A DNA stretch of 64,000 nucleotides, from positions 1-64,000 of the forward strand of contig VRUK01000002.1 in assembly GCA_019456195.1 (NCBI GenBank), written 5' to 3'. Position 1 is the first letter of the stretch; every line of letters begins with the position of its first letter. Shown here one piece after another: positions 54,521 through 62,585 of this stretch. The stretch comes from Planctomycetota bacterium (GTDB taxonomy: Bacteria > Planctomycetota > Phycisphaerae > Sedimentisphaerales > Anaerobacaceae). Under the pieces are notes generated by a model, which saw only the letters and a list, made by a program, of their open reading frames with translations, was not told where the DNA came from and searched no databases. The translations under genes and the position numbers were made by a program.

Positions 54521-56065
54521 ATGAAAAAGATAATTTCAATGTTTCTGATTTGTATCACTGCGAACTTGCTTTGTGCGGCTCGGAGCCGGGATGTACCCCG
54601 GGAAGTTAAGATAAAGCCGATACTGGTGGTATATAAAACAATCGGCGAGGTCGAGCTGAAACTTCATATATTTGAACCACCCGACCGTCAGGCAAAAGAG
54701 CCGGCCCCGGCCATAGTGTTCTTTTTCGGCGGTGGCTGGGTCGGTGGTACTCCAACGCAGTTTTATCACCAGTGCGATTACTTGGCTTCACGCGGAATGA
54801 TGGCAATTTCCGCTGAATATCGCATCAAAAACACCCATGGCACAACCCCATTTGAATGTGTTGCCGATGGCAAGTCCGCCATTCGCTGGGTCCGGGCCAA
54901 CGCAGCCCGGCTTGGCGTCAATCCGGACAAAATCGTCGCAGGTGGTGGCTCAGCCGGCGGTCATGTCGCGGCCTGCACAGGTGTGCTTAAAGGGCTTGAT
55001 GAAGAAAGTGAAGACCGCAATATCAGCTCAAAGCCGAATGCGTTAGTGCTGTTCAACCCGGCTCTTGACCTTGTTGAATTTTCGAAGAAAAGGGCCTCGG
55101 ATGAAAGGTTCAGACGCGCAAAGGAAATATCTCCCCTGCAGCACGTAACAAAAGGTGTCCCGCCGTGCATTATTTTTCACGGCACTGCGGACAAGACTGT
55201 TCCATTCGACAGTGTTGAGCGTTTCAGCGCGGCGATGAAAAAGGCCGGAAATATTTGCCGTCTTGTTCCGTTCGAAGATAAAGGCCACGGCTTTTTCAAC
55301 TACGGAAGAGACAAAGATAACAGCTCATTCAATAAAACCATCGAAGAAACCGACAAGTTTCTCACTTCCTTAGGTTATTTAAAAGCTAAATCAAAACCAA
55401 ATCAGCCCAAAAAGAAACCAGCCCGAGTAAATCCTGTTTTCGCTCCCGTAGAAGATGATCCATCTTTACCGCGGGTTCTTCTGATTGGCGATTCTATCTC
55501 GATAGGCTATACACTGCCGGTGCGAAAGCTCCTTGCCGGAAAGGCCAACGTCCATCGGGTTCCAACTAATGCCCGGCATACGGGTATTGGCCTGGAAAAG
55601 ATTAACGAATGGCTCGGCGACGGCAAATGGGATGTGATACACTTCAACTGGGGTCTGCACGACCTTTGTTATCGAAGCACCGACCCAGACGCTCCGAACC
55701 GTAGGGACAAAACAAATGGCAGACTGGACTTAACTTTTGAAGAGTATCAACAGAACCTGCGCAAACTTGTCAGAATACTCAAGGCCACCAGTGCCGAGCT
55801 TATCTGGGCCAGCACAACCCCGGTTCCCGATGGTGAGTCGGGCCGCATCAAAGGCGATGAAATAAAATACAACAAGGCCGCGAAGAAAATTATGAGAAAA
55901 AACGGCGTGTTGATTAACGACCTGCATGCTCGCGCTATGCGGAAACTGAGCGAAATTCAACAGCCAAACGGCAATGTTCACTTTACTCCCGAGGGCTCCG
56001 GCTACTTAGCCGAACGAGTTGCTGCTCGTATCCGATATGCTCTTAGAAAATCACGCAAAAAATAG
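54521..56065 (+). CDS. Exported bifunctional esterase: alpha/beta hydrolase fused to SGNH hydrolase
   Basis: 514 residues from ATG 54521 (a TTG three codons earlier is ignored). Signal peptide to about residue 20. Residues about 35-285 are a BD-FAE/lipase-type alpha/beta hydrolase: oxyanion loop FFFGGGWVGG, nucleophile GGGSAGGH, Asp in FHGTADKTVP, His in DKGHGFF. A lysine/proline linker (about 290-310) joins an SGNH/GDSL domain (about 318-510): GDSISIGY with the Ser, FNWGLHDL in block III, and VHFTPEGSGYLAE with the His. Two esterase types in one chain could remove different acyl groups from the polymer cut by the lyase upstream. Confidence 0.85.
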   Translation: MKKIISMFLICITANLLCAARSRDVPREVKIKPILVVYKTIGEVELKLHIFEPPDRQAKEPAPAIVFFFGGGWVGGTPTQFYHQCDYLASRGMMAISAEYRIKNTHGTTPFECVADGKSAIRWVRANAARLGVNPDKIVAGGGSAGGHVAACTGVLKGLDEESEDRNISSKPNALVLFNPALDLVEFSKKRASDERFRRAKEISPLQHVTKGVPPCIIFHGTADKTVPFDSVERFSAAMKKAGNICRLVPFEDKGHGFFNYGRDKDNSSFNKTIEETDKFLTSLGYLKAKSKPNQPKKKPARVNPVFAPVEDDPSLPRVLLIGDSISIGYTLPVRKLLAGKANVHRVPTNARHTGIGLEKINEWLGDGKWDVIHFNWGLHDLCYRSTDPDAPNRRDKTNGRLDLTFEEYQQNLRKLVRILKATSAELIWASTTPVPDGESGRIKGDEIKYNKAAKKIMRKNGVLINDLHARAMRKLSEIQQPNGNVHFTPEGSGYLAERVAARIRYALRKSRKK

Positions 56066-56103
56066 GTTTAACGGCAAGTGTGATATTACAAAATGAGCGG
56101 CTC

Positions 56104-56790
56104 TCAGGCAGGCGGCTTTTTAAGCTCTTCTATTTTAGGCAGGTCTTTGAGTGTATTAAGCCCGAAAATTTCCAGGAATTTCTTTGTCGTCCCGTAGAGC
56201 ATCGGCCTGCCCAAAATTTCAGCCCGGCCTACTATCTTTACCAGCCCCTTATAACAAAGAGTTCGAATTACCTCGCCGGCGGCGACACCTCTAATGACCT
56301 CGATATCGGCACGAATAACCGGCTGTTTGTATGCGATTATGGCAAGGGTCTCCAGCGCCGCAGGGCTAAGTTTGCCGTCGCTGCGGGCTCGAAGTAATTT
56401 TTTCAGCCAATAGTTATAAGTGCCCAGGGTAAGCATCTGATAACCACCGGCAATTTGCTCTATTCTGAATGCGTTATTATTAGCCTCATATTTCTCGTTC
56501 AGGTTCTTGATACTTTCACGGACCTGCTTTACGGATGCCTCAACGATTTTGGCCAGCCGATTATCTGTGAGAGATTCATCGCTGGCAAACAGGACCGCTT
56601 CTACGACAGTCTCAACTGTCGGCTCACCATCCTGGCCCTGTTCGGGTAAGTCGTTCTGTTCTTCGACATCTTCACTGGCTTCAGTCTTTGGCAACGGCGT
56701 TTCCATTTGTTCCAGTTGCTCTTCCGTCTCTTCACTGGTTTCAGTCTTTGGCAACGGCGCTTCTGTTTGTTCCAGTTGTTCTTCTGTCAT
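56104..56790 (-). CDS. scpB: Segregation and condensation protein B
   Basis: 228 residues from ATG 56790; a TTG four codons upstream is not used. ScpB binds Smc-ScpA in chromosome condensation. Two winged-helix domains: EAVLFASDESLTDNRLAKIV near 62-81, and the C-terminal LSPAALETLAIIAYKQPVIRADIEVIRG, then GRPMLYGTTKKFLEIFGL. The N-terminal 40 residues are two copies of a 20-residue acidic repeat. The ATG overlaps the stop of the nif3-like gene by the ATGA arrangement. scpA is not in the window. Confidence 0.93.
   Translation of the reverse strand: MTEEQLEQTEAPLPKTETSEETEEQLEQMETPLPKTEASEDVEEQNDLPEQGQDGEPTVETVVEAVLFASDESLTDNRLAKIVEASVKQVRESIKNLNEKYEANNNAFRIEQIAGGYQMLTLGTYNYWLKKLLRARSDGKLSPAALETLAIIAYKQPVIRADIEVIRGVAAGEVIRTLCYKGLVKIVGRAEILGRPMLYGTTKKFLEIFGLNTLKDLPKIEELKKPPA
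56669..56788 (-). repeat. Two tandem 60-nt copies at the start of scpB
   Basis: Positions 56669-56728 and 56729-56788 are direct repeats with few differences, encoding two 20-residue units of the type TEEQLEQxExPLPKTExSEx. They lengthen the N-terminal acidic arm of ScpB in frame. Confidence 0.85.
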
Positions 56791-57899
56791 ACCTTTTTCC
56801 AATTAAATGGGTCTGCGTCTTTTTTACTTATCCTTATTGTCACTGAATTTAGCTGTTTTTGCAACTGTTTGGCAAATTTTTTTAATATAAACCGTTCCGA
56901 GACGGTATGGCTCAGGCAGATGCAGGTCAGGCCTGCTTCCTGTGCGGCTAATGCCTGATGGTGTTTCAATTCGCCCGTTAGATACAGGTCGGCCTTTGCC
57001 GCGATAACCAAATTGATAATCGCCCCGCACGAACCGGCACAAACCGCCGCTGTTTTTACCAGCCGTTTTTCTTTTCCAATCAGACCGCAGGCTTCAGCGC
57101 CGGTGTGTTTCTTTATTCTCCCGATAATCTGCTCTATTCGTAAAGGTTTTGATAATTTGCCGATTCTGCCGAGGCCGAATTTGTTTTGGCTGTTATACAG
57201 TTTGATAATGTCAAAGGCAGGCGTTTCATAAGGATGGGCCTTTCTCATCGCCGCTACCACGTTGTCGAGTTTTTCAGCCGGTACAATCGTCTCGAATCTT
57301 ATCTCAAGAACTTTTTCTATCCGTCCTTTTTTACCGATAGCCGGCTTTGAGCCTTCCAAAGGTAAAAATGTCCCTGTTCCGTCGGTGCTGAAGCCGCAGT
57401 CGCTGTAATTTCCTATTGCTCCTGCGCCCGCGGCAAAGACTGAGTTTGAAACTCTGGCTAACGACTCGGCTGGAACAAAAACAACGAGCTTGTAATTATC
57501 GTTCGCTGGATTAACAACATAATCTCCAATCGGCTTTCCGTCTTCGATACCGATAATCTCGGCAAGACCGTCGTTCACTCCCCCTGTAACGACATCTAGC
57601 GCGGTATGTATCGAAAAAACCGCAATATTACGGCGAATCAATTCATGGACCGTGCTGCTTGGGCCTTCTGAGGTAATTTTTTTCAAACCGTCCCAGATTA
57701 CCGGATGATAACTTACAATCAGGTCGGTCTTGAGCTTTTTAGCCTCGGCGACAACATCGGCGGTTATGTCGATGGTCAGTAGAATTCTTTTTACGTTTTT
57801 ACTCGCATCACCGATAAGCAGCCCGACATTGTCCCAGTCCTGTGCTAAGTTAAGCGGGACTATCTTTTCTATTTGCTCTGCAATATCTTGTATCTTCAT
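56787..57899 (-). CDS. Nif3-like dinuclear metal-centre protein (YqfO type)
   Basis: 370 residues. The ATG at 57899 forms an ATGA overlap with the pabC stop and is preferred over an ATG five codons earlier. N-terminal Nif3 part: LAQDWDNVGLLIGD, IVSYHPVIWDGLKK, VFSIHTALDVVTGGVNDGLAE. A PII-like middle domain is inserted (KLVVFVPAESLARVSNSVFAAGAGAIGNYS to AHPYETPAFDIIKL). The C-terminal half has CAGSCG, DLYLTGELKHHQAL and SHTVSER, holding further metal His/Glu. The family binds two metals in a toroidal hexamer; the function is not settled. It overlaps both neighbours by four bases. Confidence 0.9.
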   Translation of the reverse strand: MKIQDIAEQIEKIVPLNLAQDWDNVGLLIGDASKNVKRILLTIDITADVVAEAKKLKTDLIVSYHPVIWDGLKKITSEGPSSTVHELIRRNIAVFSIHTALDVVTGGVNDGLAEIIGIEDGKPIGDYVVNPANDNYKLVVFVPAESLARVSNSVFAAGAGAIGNYSDCGFSTDGTGTFLPLEGSKPAIGKKGRIEKVLEIRFETIVPAEKLDNVVAAMRKAHPYETPAFDIIKLYNSQNKFGLGRIGKLSKPLRIEQIIGRIKKHTGAEACGLIGKEKRLVKTAAVCAGSCGAIINLVIAAKADLYLTGELKHHQALAAQEAGLTCICLSHTVSERFILKKFAKQLQKQLNSVTIRISKKDADPFNWKKV

Positions 57900-58759
57900 T
57901 TGTCTTTCCCGCATTGGCTTTCAATAAGTTCACCGTAACTGATCTGCAATCTTTGAGTCATCGCACCGACCTTGCCGTCACCTACGGTATGCTTTTCTAC
58001 CGCGGTCACCGGCATGATCTGCATAATTATATTCGTCAGAAAAATCTCATCGGCTCCCAGCACGTCATCTATATTGAGGTCTTTTTCAACTAATTTAATA
58101 GAGTTTGACAAAGCGATTTTACATACGTTCTTTCTCGCTATCCCCGCAAGGACGGGCGTTGCAATCCTCGGCGTATAAATGACAGAATCTTTAACTAAAA
58201 ACACATTGCTTACGCACCCTTCGGCCAGCCGGTTGTCCGTCGTGAACCATAATGCTTCGGTCGCTCTTTGCTGATGTGCGATGTTGAGCGTAATCATACG
58301 CGAAAAATAACTTGTTGTTTTATGTCCGCATGTCGGCTCGAAGGTGTTCTGCCTCGTTGCCGATAGTATCACCATAACGCCTTTTTTATAATATTCTCCC
58401 GGATAAGGCTGGAGCTTTGTAGCGGTGATAAGAAGAGTCGGTTTACGCTCCTCCTCGGCACCGGCCATCGGACCGTTGCTAAGGGTCAACCGAAACCGGG
58501 CGTCGGTCAATTTATTGGCTTCCAGAACTTTGTAAATAGCGTCGGTGAGGTATTCCCTATCGTATGGATTATTGATAGATAATACGCCCGCACTGGCAAA
58601 TAATCGGTCCAGATGGTCCTTGAGCGAAAAGACCACACCGCCGTAGCTTCGCATCGTCTCGAAAAGCCCCGCCCCATATAAAAATCCGCTGTCCGTTACG
58701 GATATATGGGCCTTGTCGATACCCATGAGTTTGTCATTGAGAAATACTTTTTCCATCAT
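57896..58759 (-). CDS. pabC: Class IV aminotransferase, probable aminodeoxychorismate lyase
   Basis: 287 residues. VTDSGFLYGAGLFETMRSYGG near 21-41 is the class IV signature, the PLP lysine is Lys147 in CGHKTTSYFSRM, and EGCVSNVFLV and LAGIARKNV follow. By sequence alone it could be a D-amino-acid or branched-chain transaminase. Its place in the same operon as pabB favours aminodeoxychorismate lyase, which makes p-aminobenzoate for folate. Two ATG codons are adjacent at its start. An S23-type remnant separates it from pabB. Confidence 0.75.
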   Translation of the reverse strand: MMEKVFLNDKLMGIDKAHISVTDSGFLYGAGLFETMRSYGGVVFSLKDHLDRLFASAGVLSINNPYDREYLTDAIYKVLEANKLTDARFRLTLSNGPMAGAEEERKPTLLITATKLQPYPGEYYKKGVMVILSATRQNTFEPTCGHKTTSYFSRMITLNIAHQQRATEALWFTTDNRLAEGCVSNVFLVKDSVIYTPRIATPVLAGIARKNVCKIALSNSIKLVEKDLNIDDVLGADEIFLTNIIMQIMPVTAVEKHTVGDGKVGAMTQRLQISYGELIESQCGKDK

Positions 58760-58836
58760 TATGTTTTATTTTAATATTTAAGGATTTCGTTTTTGTCCTT
58801 TTTATATCTACTATGCATTGCGCTCGACGCATCAAG

Positions 58837-59196
58837 TTAAAGCTTTTTAATCAGATTTGAAATCATTCCGCAAATATGGTCCAACTTTTCGAGCAATATA
58901 TTTCCCTTATCTTTTTGTATATATTTTAATTCTGTTGCTATTGTTATCTGTGTCTCAAGTTCTGCGCAACTTCCTAATGAGATATATAGAAATTGTTTAT
59001 ATTCCTTGTTGTGATGTCTCCTGAAGCCTTCTGCTACATTGGAAGGTATGGAAACTGCGGACCGCCTCATCTGACTAACTAAGCCATAAATTTCTTGTTA
59101 TGGGAAGTTTTCCGTTAATTTATATATATCTTTAACGACTTCGATTCCTTTATTCCAAATATTTAAATCTCTGTATGTTTTTATTTTCCTTTCCAT
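58837..59196 (-). pseudogene. S23-type four-helix-bundle protein gene broken by a nonsense codon
   Basis: Read from ATG 59196 the frame gives MERKIKTYRDLNIWNKGIEV and 12 more residues, then a TAA at codon 33 (59100-59098), then continues in the same frame as QEIYGLVSQMRRSAVSIPSN and on to the normal end LIKKL at 58837. This is the 23S rRNA intervening-sequence (S23) protein family, about 120 residues. The stop replaces what is usually a Lys or Asp codon, so a single base change explains it. A shorter protein from ATG 59070 would lack the first helix. It sits alone between pabB and pabC. Confidence 0.85.
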
Positions 59197-59237
59197 ATTA
59201 TGCCCTTGCACTATATGTATTATGTGTTGTGCATTGT

Positions 59238-59276
59238 ACGCAATACGCAATACGCATCACGCACGACGCATCACGC
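59238..59276. repeat. Short degenerate tandem repeat overlapping the pabB stop codon
   Basis: ACGCAATACGCAATACGC, then ATCACGCACGACGCATCACGC: units of about 7-8 nt of the type ACGCAAT/ACGCATC. The last codons of pabB (Ser-Val-Met-Arg-Arg-Ala-stop) lie inside it. Confidence 0.7.
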
Positions 59277-60762
59277 TTCTTATTCCTGCTAAAAGCGCTC
59301 TTGCTTTCGTGATAGTCTCGGCCCACTCGGCCCGGGGGTCTGAATCCGCTACTATTCCGCCGCCTGTTTGGGCAAAAGCCTTTCGCCCTGTGATAATAAT
59401 CGTTCGTATCCCAATATTCAAGCACGCACTGCCGTCAATGCCGATAAACCCGATACTCCCCGTATAAACACCTCTTGCGGTCGGCTCGGTCTCGTCGATG
59501 ATTTCCATCGAGCGGATTTTCGGTGCGCCCGTGATAGACCCCCCCGGAAACATAGCCTTCAAAATATCGCAGATTGTAATTTCACTGCGAAGCTCCCCGG
59601 CCACCGTAGCAACAGCGTGAAAAACCGTTGGGTAGCTTTCAATCGTCCTGGGCTGAGTTACTTTCCGTGTCCCCGGCTTGCAGATTTTAGCCACATCATT
59701 ACGCTCCAGATCGATTATCATATTAAGCTCGGCGCGTTCTTTTTCGCTGTAAAGCAGCTCATTGAAATTATTTGTATTTGTTTCTTTAATTTGCGGGTCT
59801 TCCCCGGAAGTCTCAATGATACGCCGTCGGGTGCCTTTTATCGGCTTGGTTCGGATAAAGCCGTCATTGATTGTGACAAACATCTCAGGAGAGGCGCTGA
59901 CTATATGAAAATTTCCGCCGTCGATATATGTAGCGTACCCGCTTGGATTATAATGATTTTGCCAGTGATAGAGATTTATCGCTTCGGCGTCGTATTCGCA
60001 TTCGAATCGCTGTGAAAAGTTAATCTGATAGACCTCGCCGTCATAGATATAGTCTTTTATTTTATCTATCGTCCGCAGATAGTACTCTTTATCCATATTG
60101 CAGCGAATTTGCGAAAAATCTATTCTTTCAAGGTCGGCCAGCTTCGGTTCCGAGATACGGATTGTTTGAGATTCTCTAACCAGCTCCTCCAGAATCGCAA
60201 ATTTGTCCTGAGCCCTTTCAGTCTCGCCCTGCAATTCCAGCGCGATTAACCAAAAAGTCCCTTCGATATGGTCGTAGGCAATGAGCCTGTCATAAAAACA
60301 AAGTCGAATCAGAGGCATTTTAAGGTCGTCTATGGTCGTTTCCGGGAGCTTTTCAATATATTTGCCGAGTTCGTAGCTGAAATATCCAATCCATCCCCCG
60401 CAAAACATCCCTGTAGGGGCAACCCCGTGTGGTTGCCCTAATCCCGTGTGGTTGCCCTTATCCTCTTTGTCATTCCCGCGAAAGCGGGAATCCAGTAATT
60501 TATATTTATTCAGGACTTCATACAGTTTTCCGAACGGGTCTTTTTGTCCGGTCTTAAATTCGAATATCTCTTTCGGCTCGGCCGCCCAGTAGCTGAATCT
60601 GTCCGCATCCGCCTTGGCCGGGTTGCCTCCGAGAATTGAGGCCGATTTTAGGTCTGCAAATCTTTCGCTCAAGGCCGGCAAATCTATGGATGTACTAATC
60701 TCTTTGCAGTGCACTTTGCAGAGAATATGATTATCCGTTTTGGCAACCGCCCCTGCTGTCAT
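59257..60762 (-). CDS. pabB: Aminodeoxychorismate synthase component I, carrying in-frame repeat insertions
   Basis: 501 residues. Converts chorismate plus ammonia (from PabA) to aminodeoxychorismate. The chorismate-binding domain fills the C-terminal half: YQINFSQRFE, SASPEMFV, TKPIKGTRRR, LNMIIDLERNDVAKIC, VFHAVATVAGEL, AMFPGGSITGAPKIRSMEIIDE, and AQTGGGIVADSDPRAEW. The TrpE homologues share these; PabB is chosen from the neighbour pabC. Residues about 89-118 are coded by two palindromic repeats and should form an extra loop. The last six codons come from a tandem repeat. ATGA overlap with the deoC stop. Confidence 0.88.
   Translation of the reverse strand: MTAGAVAKTDNHILCKVHCKEISTSIDLPALSERFADLKSASILGGNPAKADADRFSYWAAEPKEIFEFKTGQKDPFGKLYEVLNKYKLLDSRFRGNDKEDKGNHTGLGQPHGVAPTGMFCGGWIGYFSYELGKYIEKLPETTIDDLKMPLIRLCFYDRLIAYDHIEGTFWLIALELQGETERAQDKFAILEELVRESQTIRISEPKLADLERIDFSQIRCNMDKEYYLRTIDKIKDYIYDGEVYQINFSQRFECEYDAEAINLYHWQNHYNPSGYATYIDGGNFHIVSASPEMFVTINDGFIRTKPIKGTRRRIIETSGEDPQIKETNTNNFNELLYSEKERAELNMIIDLERNDVAKICKPGTRKVTQPRTIESYPTVFHAVATVAGELRSEITICDILKAMFPGGSITGAPKIRSMEIIDETEPTARGVYTGSIGFIGIDGSACLNIGIRTIIITGRKAFAQTGGGIVADSDPRAEWAETITKARALLAGIRSVMRRA
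60413..60495. repeat. Two palindromic repeat families inserted inside pabB
   Basis: First, GTAGGGGCAACCCCGTGTGG continuing as TTGCCC (60413-60438), whose arms GGGCAACC and GGTTGCCC pair; its right half CCCGTGTGGTTGCCC is repeated at 60443-60457. Second, GTCATTCCCGCG, AAAGCGGGAATCCAG (60469-60495), whose arms ATTCCCGC and GCGGGAAT pair; this family also lies after lysS at 25692. Together they keep the pabB frame open. Confidence 0.85.
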
Positions 60763-61460
60763 TGTTGTCCCGCCCTGAACTCATTAATAATCTGTACACC
60801 CGCAGAAGTGCCTATCCTTTCAGCCCCAGCCGCTAACATCTCAAGGGCTTGTTTTGCCGTTTTGATGCCGCCTGCCGCCTTTATTCTGCACTTCGGAGCC
60901 GTTTCTTTCATTAACTTTATGTCTTCAACAGTTGCTCCGCCGGCGGGATTCATTCCTGTGCTGGTCTTGATGAAATCTACGCCGCACCTTTGGGCCGCCT
61001 GGCAGGCGAATATCTTTTGGTCATTATTAAGGGCGGCCGATTCGATTATCACCTTAAGTACCACCGCAGGTCTCATCGACCGGCAGATTTTCAGCACGGC
61101 CTGAAACTGAGTTTGCAGATATTTTATATCACCGGCGATTATGGCGGCCAAATCGGCGACCATATCAATCTCGTCGGCGCCGGCAAAAACAGCATCTTTG
61201 GCCTGGGCGACTTTAATTTTCGTCGTGTCCCCGCCGAGCGGCAGACTCACCACACCGCCGACTTTTACTTTCGTATTATGTAATCGCTCCGCCGCCAAAG
61301 CAAGCCATCGTGGATTAACACAAACCGTATGAAATCCGTATGACTTTGCCTCTTCGCATAACTGTTCGATGCGCTCTTTTGTCGCCGCCGCATCAAGCAG
61401 CGTATGGTCAATACAGCCGGCCAATTCCTTTTCCGATATTTGCTTCTCGATATTCGACAT
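60759..61460 (-). CDS. deoC: Deoxyribose-phosphate aldolase
   Basis: 233 residues. Cleaves 2-deoxyribose-5-phosphate to acetaldehyde and glyceraldehyde-3-phosphate. CIDHTLLDAAAT, VCVNPRW, ADEIDMVADLAAII, VLKVIIESAAL, the Schiff-base lysine in VDFIKTSTGM, and the second lysine in KAAGGIKTAKQALEML. The ATG at 61460 directly follows the stop of the upstream gene, and its stop overlaps the pabB ATG (ATGA). It is therefore tightly coupled to the P-loop/deoxyribosyltransferase-like protein. Confidence 0.95.
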   Translation of the reverse strand: MSNIEKQISEKELAGCIDHTLLDAAATKERIEQLCEEAKSYGFHTVCVNPRWLALAAERLHNTKVKVGGVVSLPLGGDTTKIKVAQAKDAVFAGADEIDMVADLAAIIAGDIKYLQTQFQAVLKICRSMRPAVVLKVIIESAALNNDQKIFACQAAQRCGVDFIKTSTGMNPAGGATVEDIKLMKETAPKCRIKAAGGIKTAKQALEMLAAGAERIGTSAGVQIINEFRAGQQ

Positions 61461-62549
61461 TTAACTTCTTTGTATATACCCTTTCTTTTTGAAAAAGTCC
61501 ATTGCCCCGGCGGTATCGTCAAAGACTTTCGTTGCCGTCTGGGTTATGAATACAGATGGAGTCTGCTTTGCCGTCCAGATGACATAAACTTCTTTGGCCG
61601 CCTCGTGAGCGTGCTGGAGTTCTCTCTCAACTCCGCTGGATATAGAGGCTCGTCCATCGTCCAGCGCCGGAATTAAGCTCACAATCATCTCCGCCTGGTC
61701 AATCAGCATAAAATCACGGGCGTATATCTGGCTGTTAATATCGCGTTCGATTTGCCTGACCTCGTGCAAATCCAGCCGAACTTTCCGCCCCAGCACCGTC
61801 ACTTCGACGTAGTCCAGTCCTTTTTCGCTTGCTCGCCGGGCCTTTAGAGGCAGATATGATTCTTCCAGATCACCCGGGTCGAAGCAGATAAACGATTGCT
61901 TCATCTTATGTCGAAATTCGGCAATTTCATTTTTCACATTTTCCATACCTTCAACTGCCGTCATAGGAAAACTCAGGTATGCTTTTTTGGATTGACCGTC
62001 AAAGACAAGTCCGTAGAATGTCTCGGCGGTTAGCTCTTCCGTACCCCGGGCAAGGCAATAAAAAGGAATCTTTTCGTTAATACCTTTGCACAGCATTTCA
62101 GTCCCGAGAATCTCTTCTTCACGCCAGACAATCAAATCTTTCAGCGTATGTTCCGTCGAATGTTCGGAATCAAGCCGGGTATGTAGTGCGCTCACCCCGT
62201 CAATCAGGCAGATATACATATCGGCGTTAAGCAGCCGCATCTGGTCGAAATCGACCGCCGGAAACAACCCGTGACGCCAGCGGAAAGTCGCGTGAGTATT
62301 GACTATCAAATTCGGGGCATTTTTGGCCTTTGCGATGATATCTTTGAATACGCTTCGGCGAAGCGAATTCAGCCGTTTCATCTGTATATCCAGGATTTTC
62401 CCCGCCGGAATATCCGGCGCCTCGGCATACATCCGATCCCCTACGTTGCACAGCAGCACCTCTTTCCCATTTTCACCGGCGAGTCGGCATACTCTCTCAA
62501 GATAGCTTTTTTTATCAACGCCAACCGTTCCGGTAACTACGACTATCAT
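61461..62549 (-). CDS. Archaeal-adenylate-kinase-like domain fused to a nucleoside-2-deoxyribosyltransferase-like domain
   Basis: 362 residues from ATG 62549; the longer frame upstream overlaps RAYT debris. Residues 1-190 resemble archaeal-type adenylate kinase: VVVTGTVGVDKKS as P-loop, VLLCNVGDRMYAEA, then IAKAKNAPNLIVNTHATFR and the DMYICLIDG strand. Residues about 205-362 look like the nucleoside 2-deoxyribosyltransferase/RCL fold: KKAYLSFPMTAVEG at the first strand, and DFMLIDQAEMIVSLIPA followed by SSGVERELQHAHEA, where the Glu is at the position of the catalytic Glu in that fold. Both calls rest on motif likeness. It abuts deoC, whose substrate such an enzyme could supply. Confidence 0.65.
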   Translation of the reverse strand: MIVVVTGTVGVDKKSYLERVCRLAGENGKEVLLCNVGDRMYAEAPDIPAGKILDIQMKRLNSLRRSVFKDIIAKAKNAPNLIVNTHATFRWRHGLFPAVDFDQMRLLNADMYICLIDGVSALHTRLDSEHSTEHTLKDLIVWREEEILGTEMLCKGINEKIPFYCLARGTEELTAETFYGLVFDGQSKKAYLSFPMTAVEGMENVKNEIAEFRHKMKQSFICFDPGDLEESYLPLKARRASEKGLDYVEVTVLGRKVRLDLHEVRQIERDINSQIYARDFMLIDQAEMIVSLIPALDDGRASISSGVERELQHAHEAAKEVYVIWTAKQTPSVFITQTATKVFDDTAGAMDFFKKKGYIQRS

Positions 62550-62585
62550 ATCTAATCCGATCTTACAATATACCAATAAGCTTGC

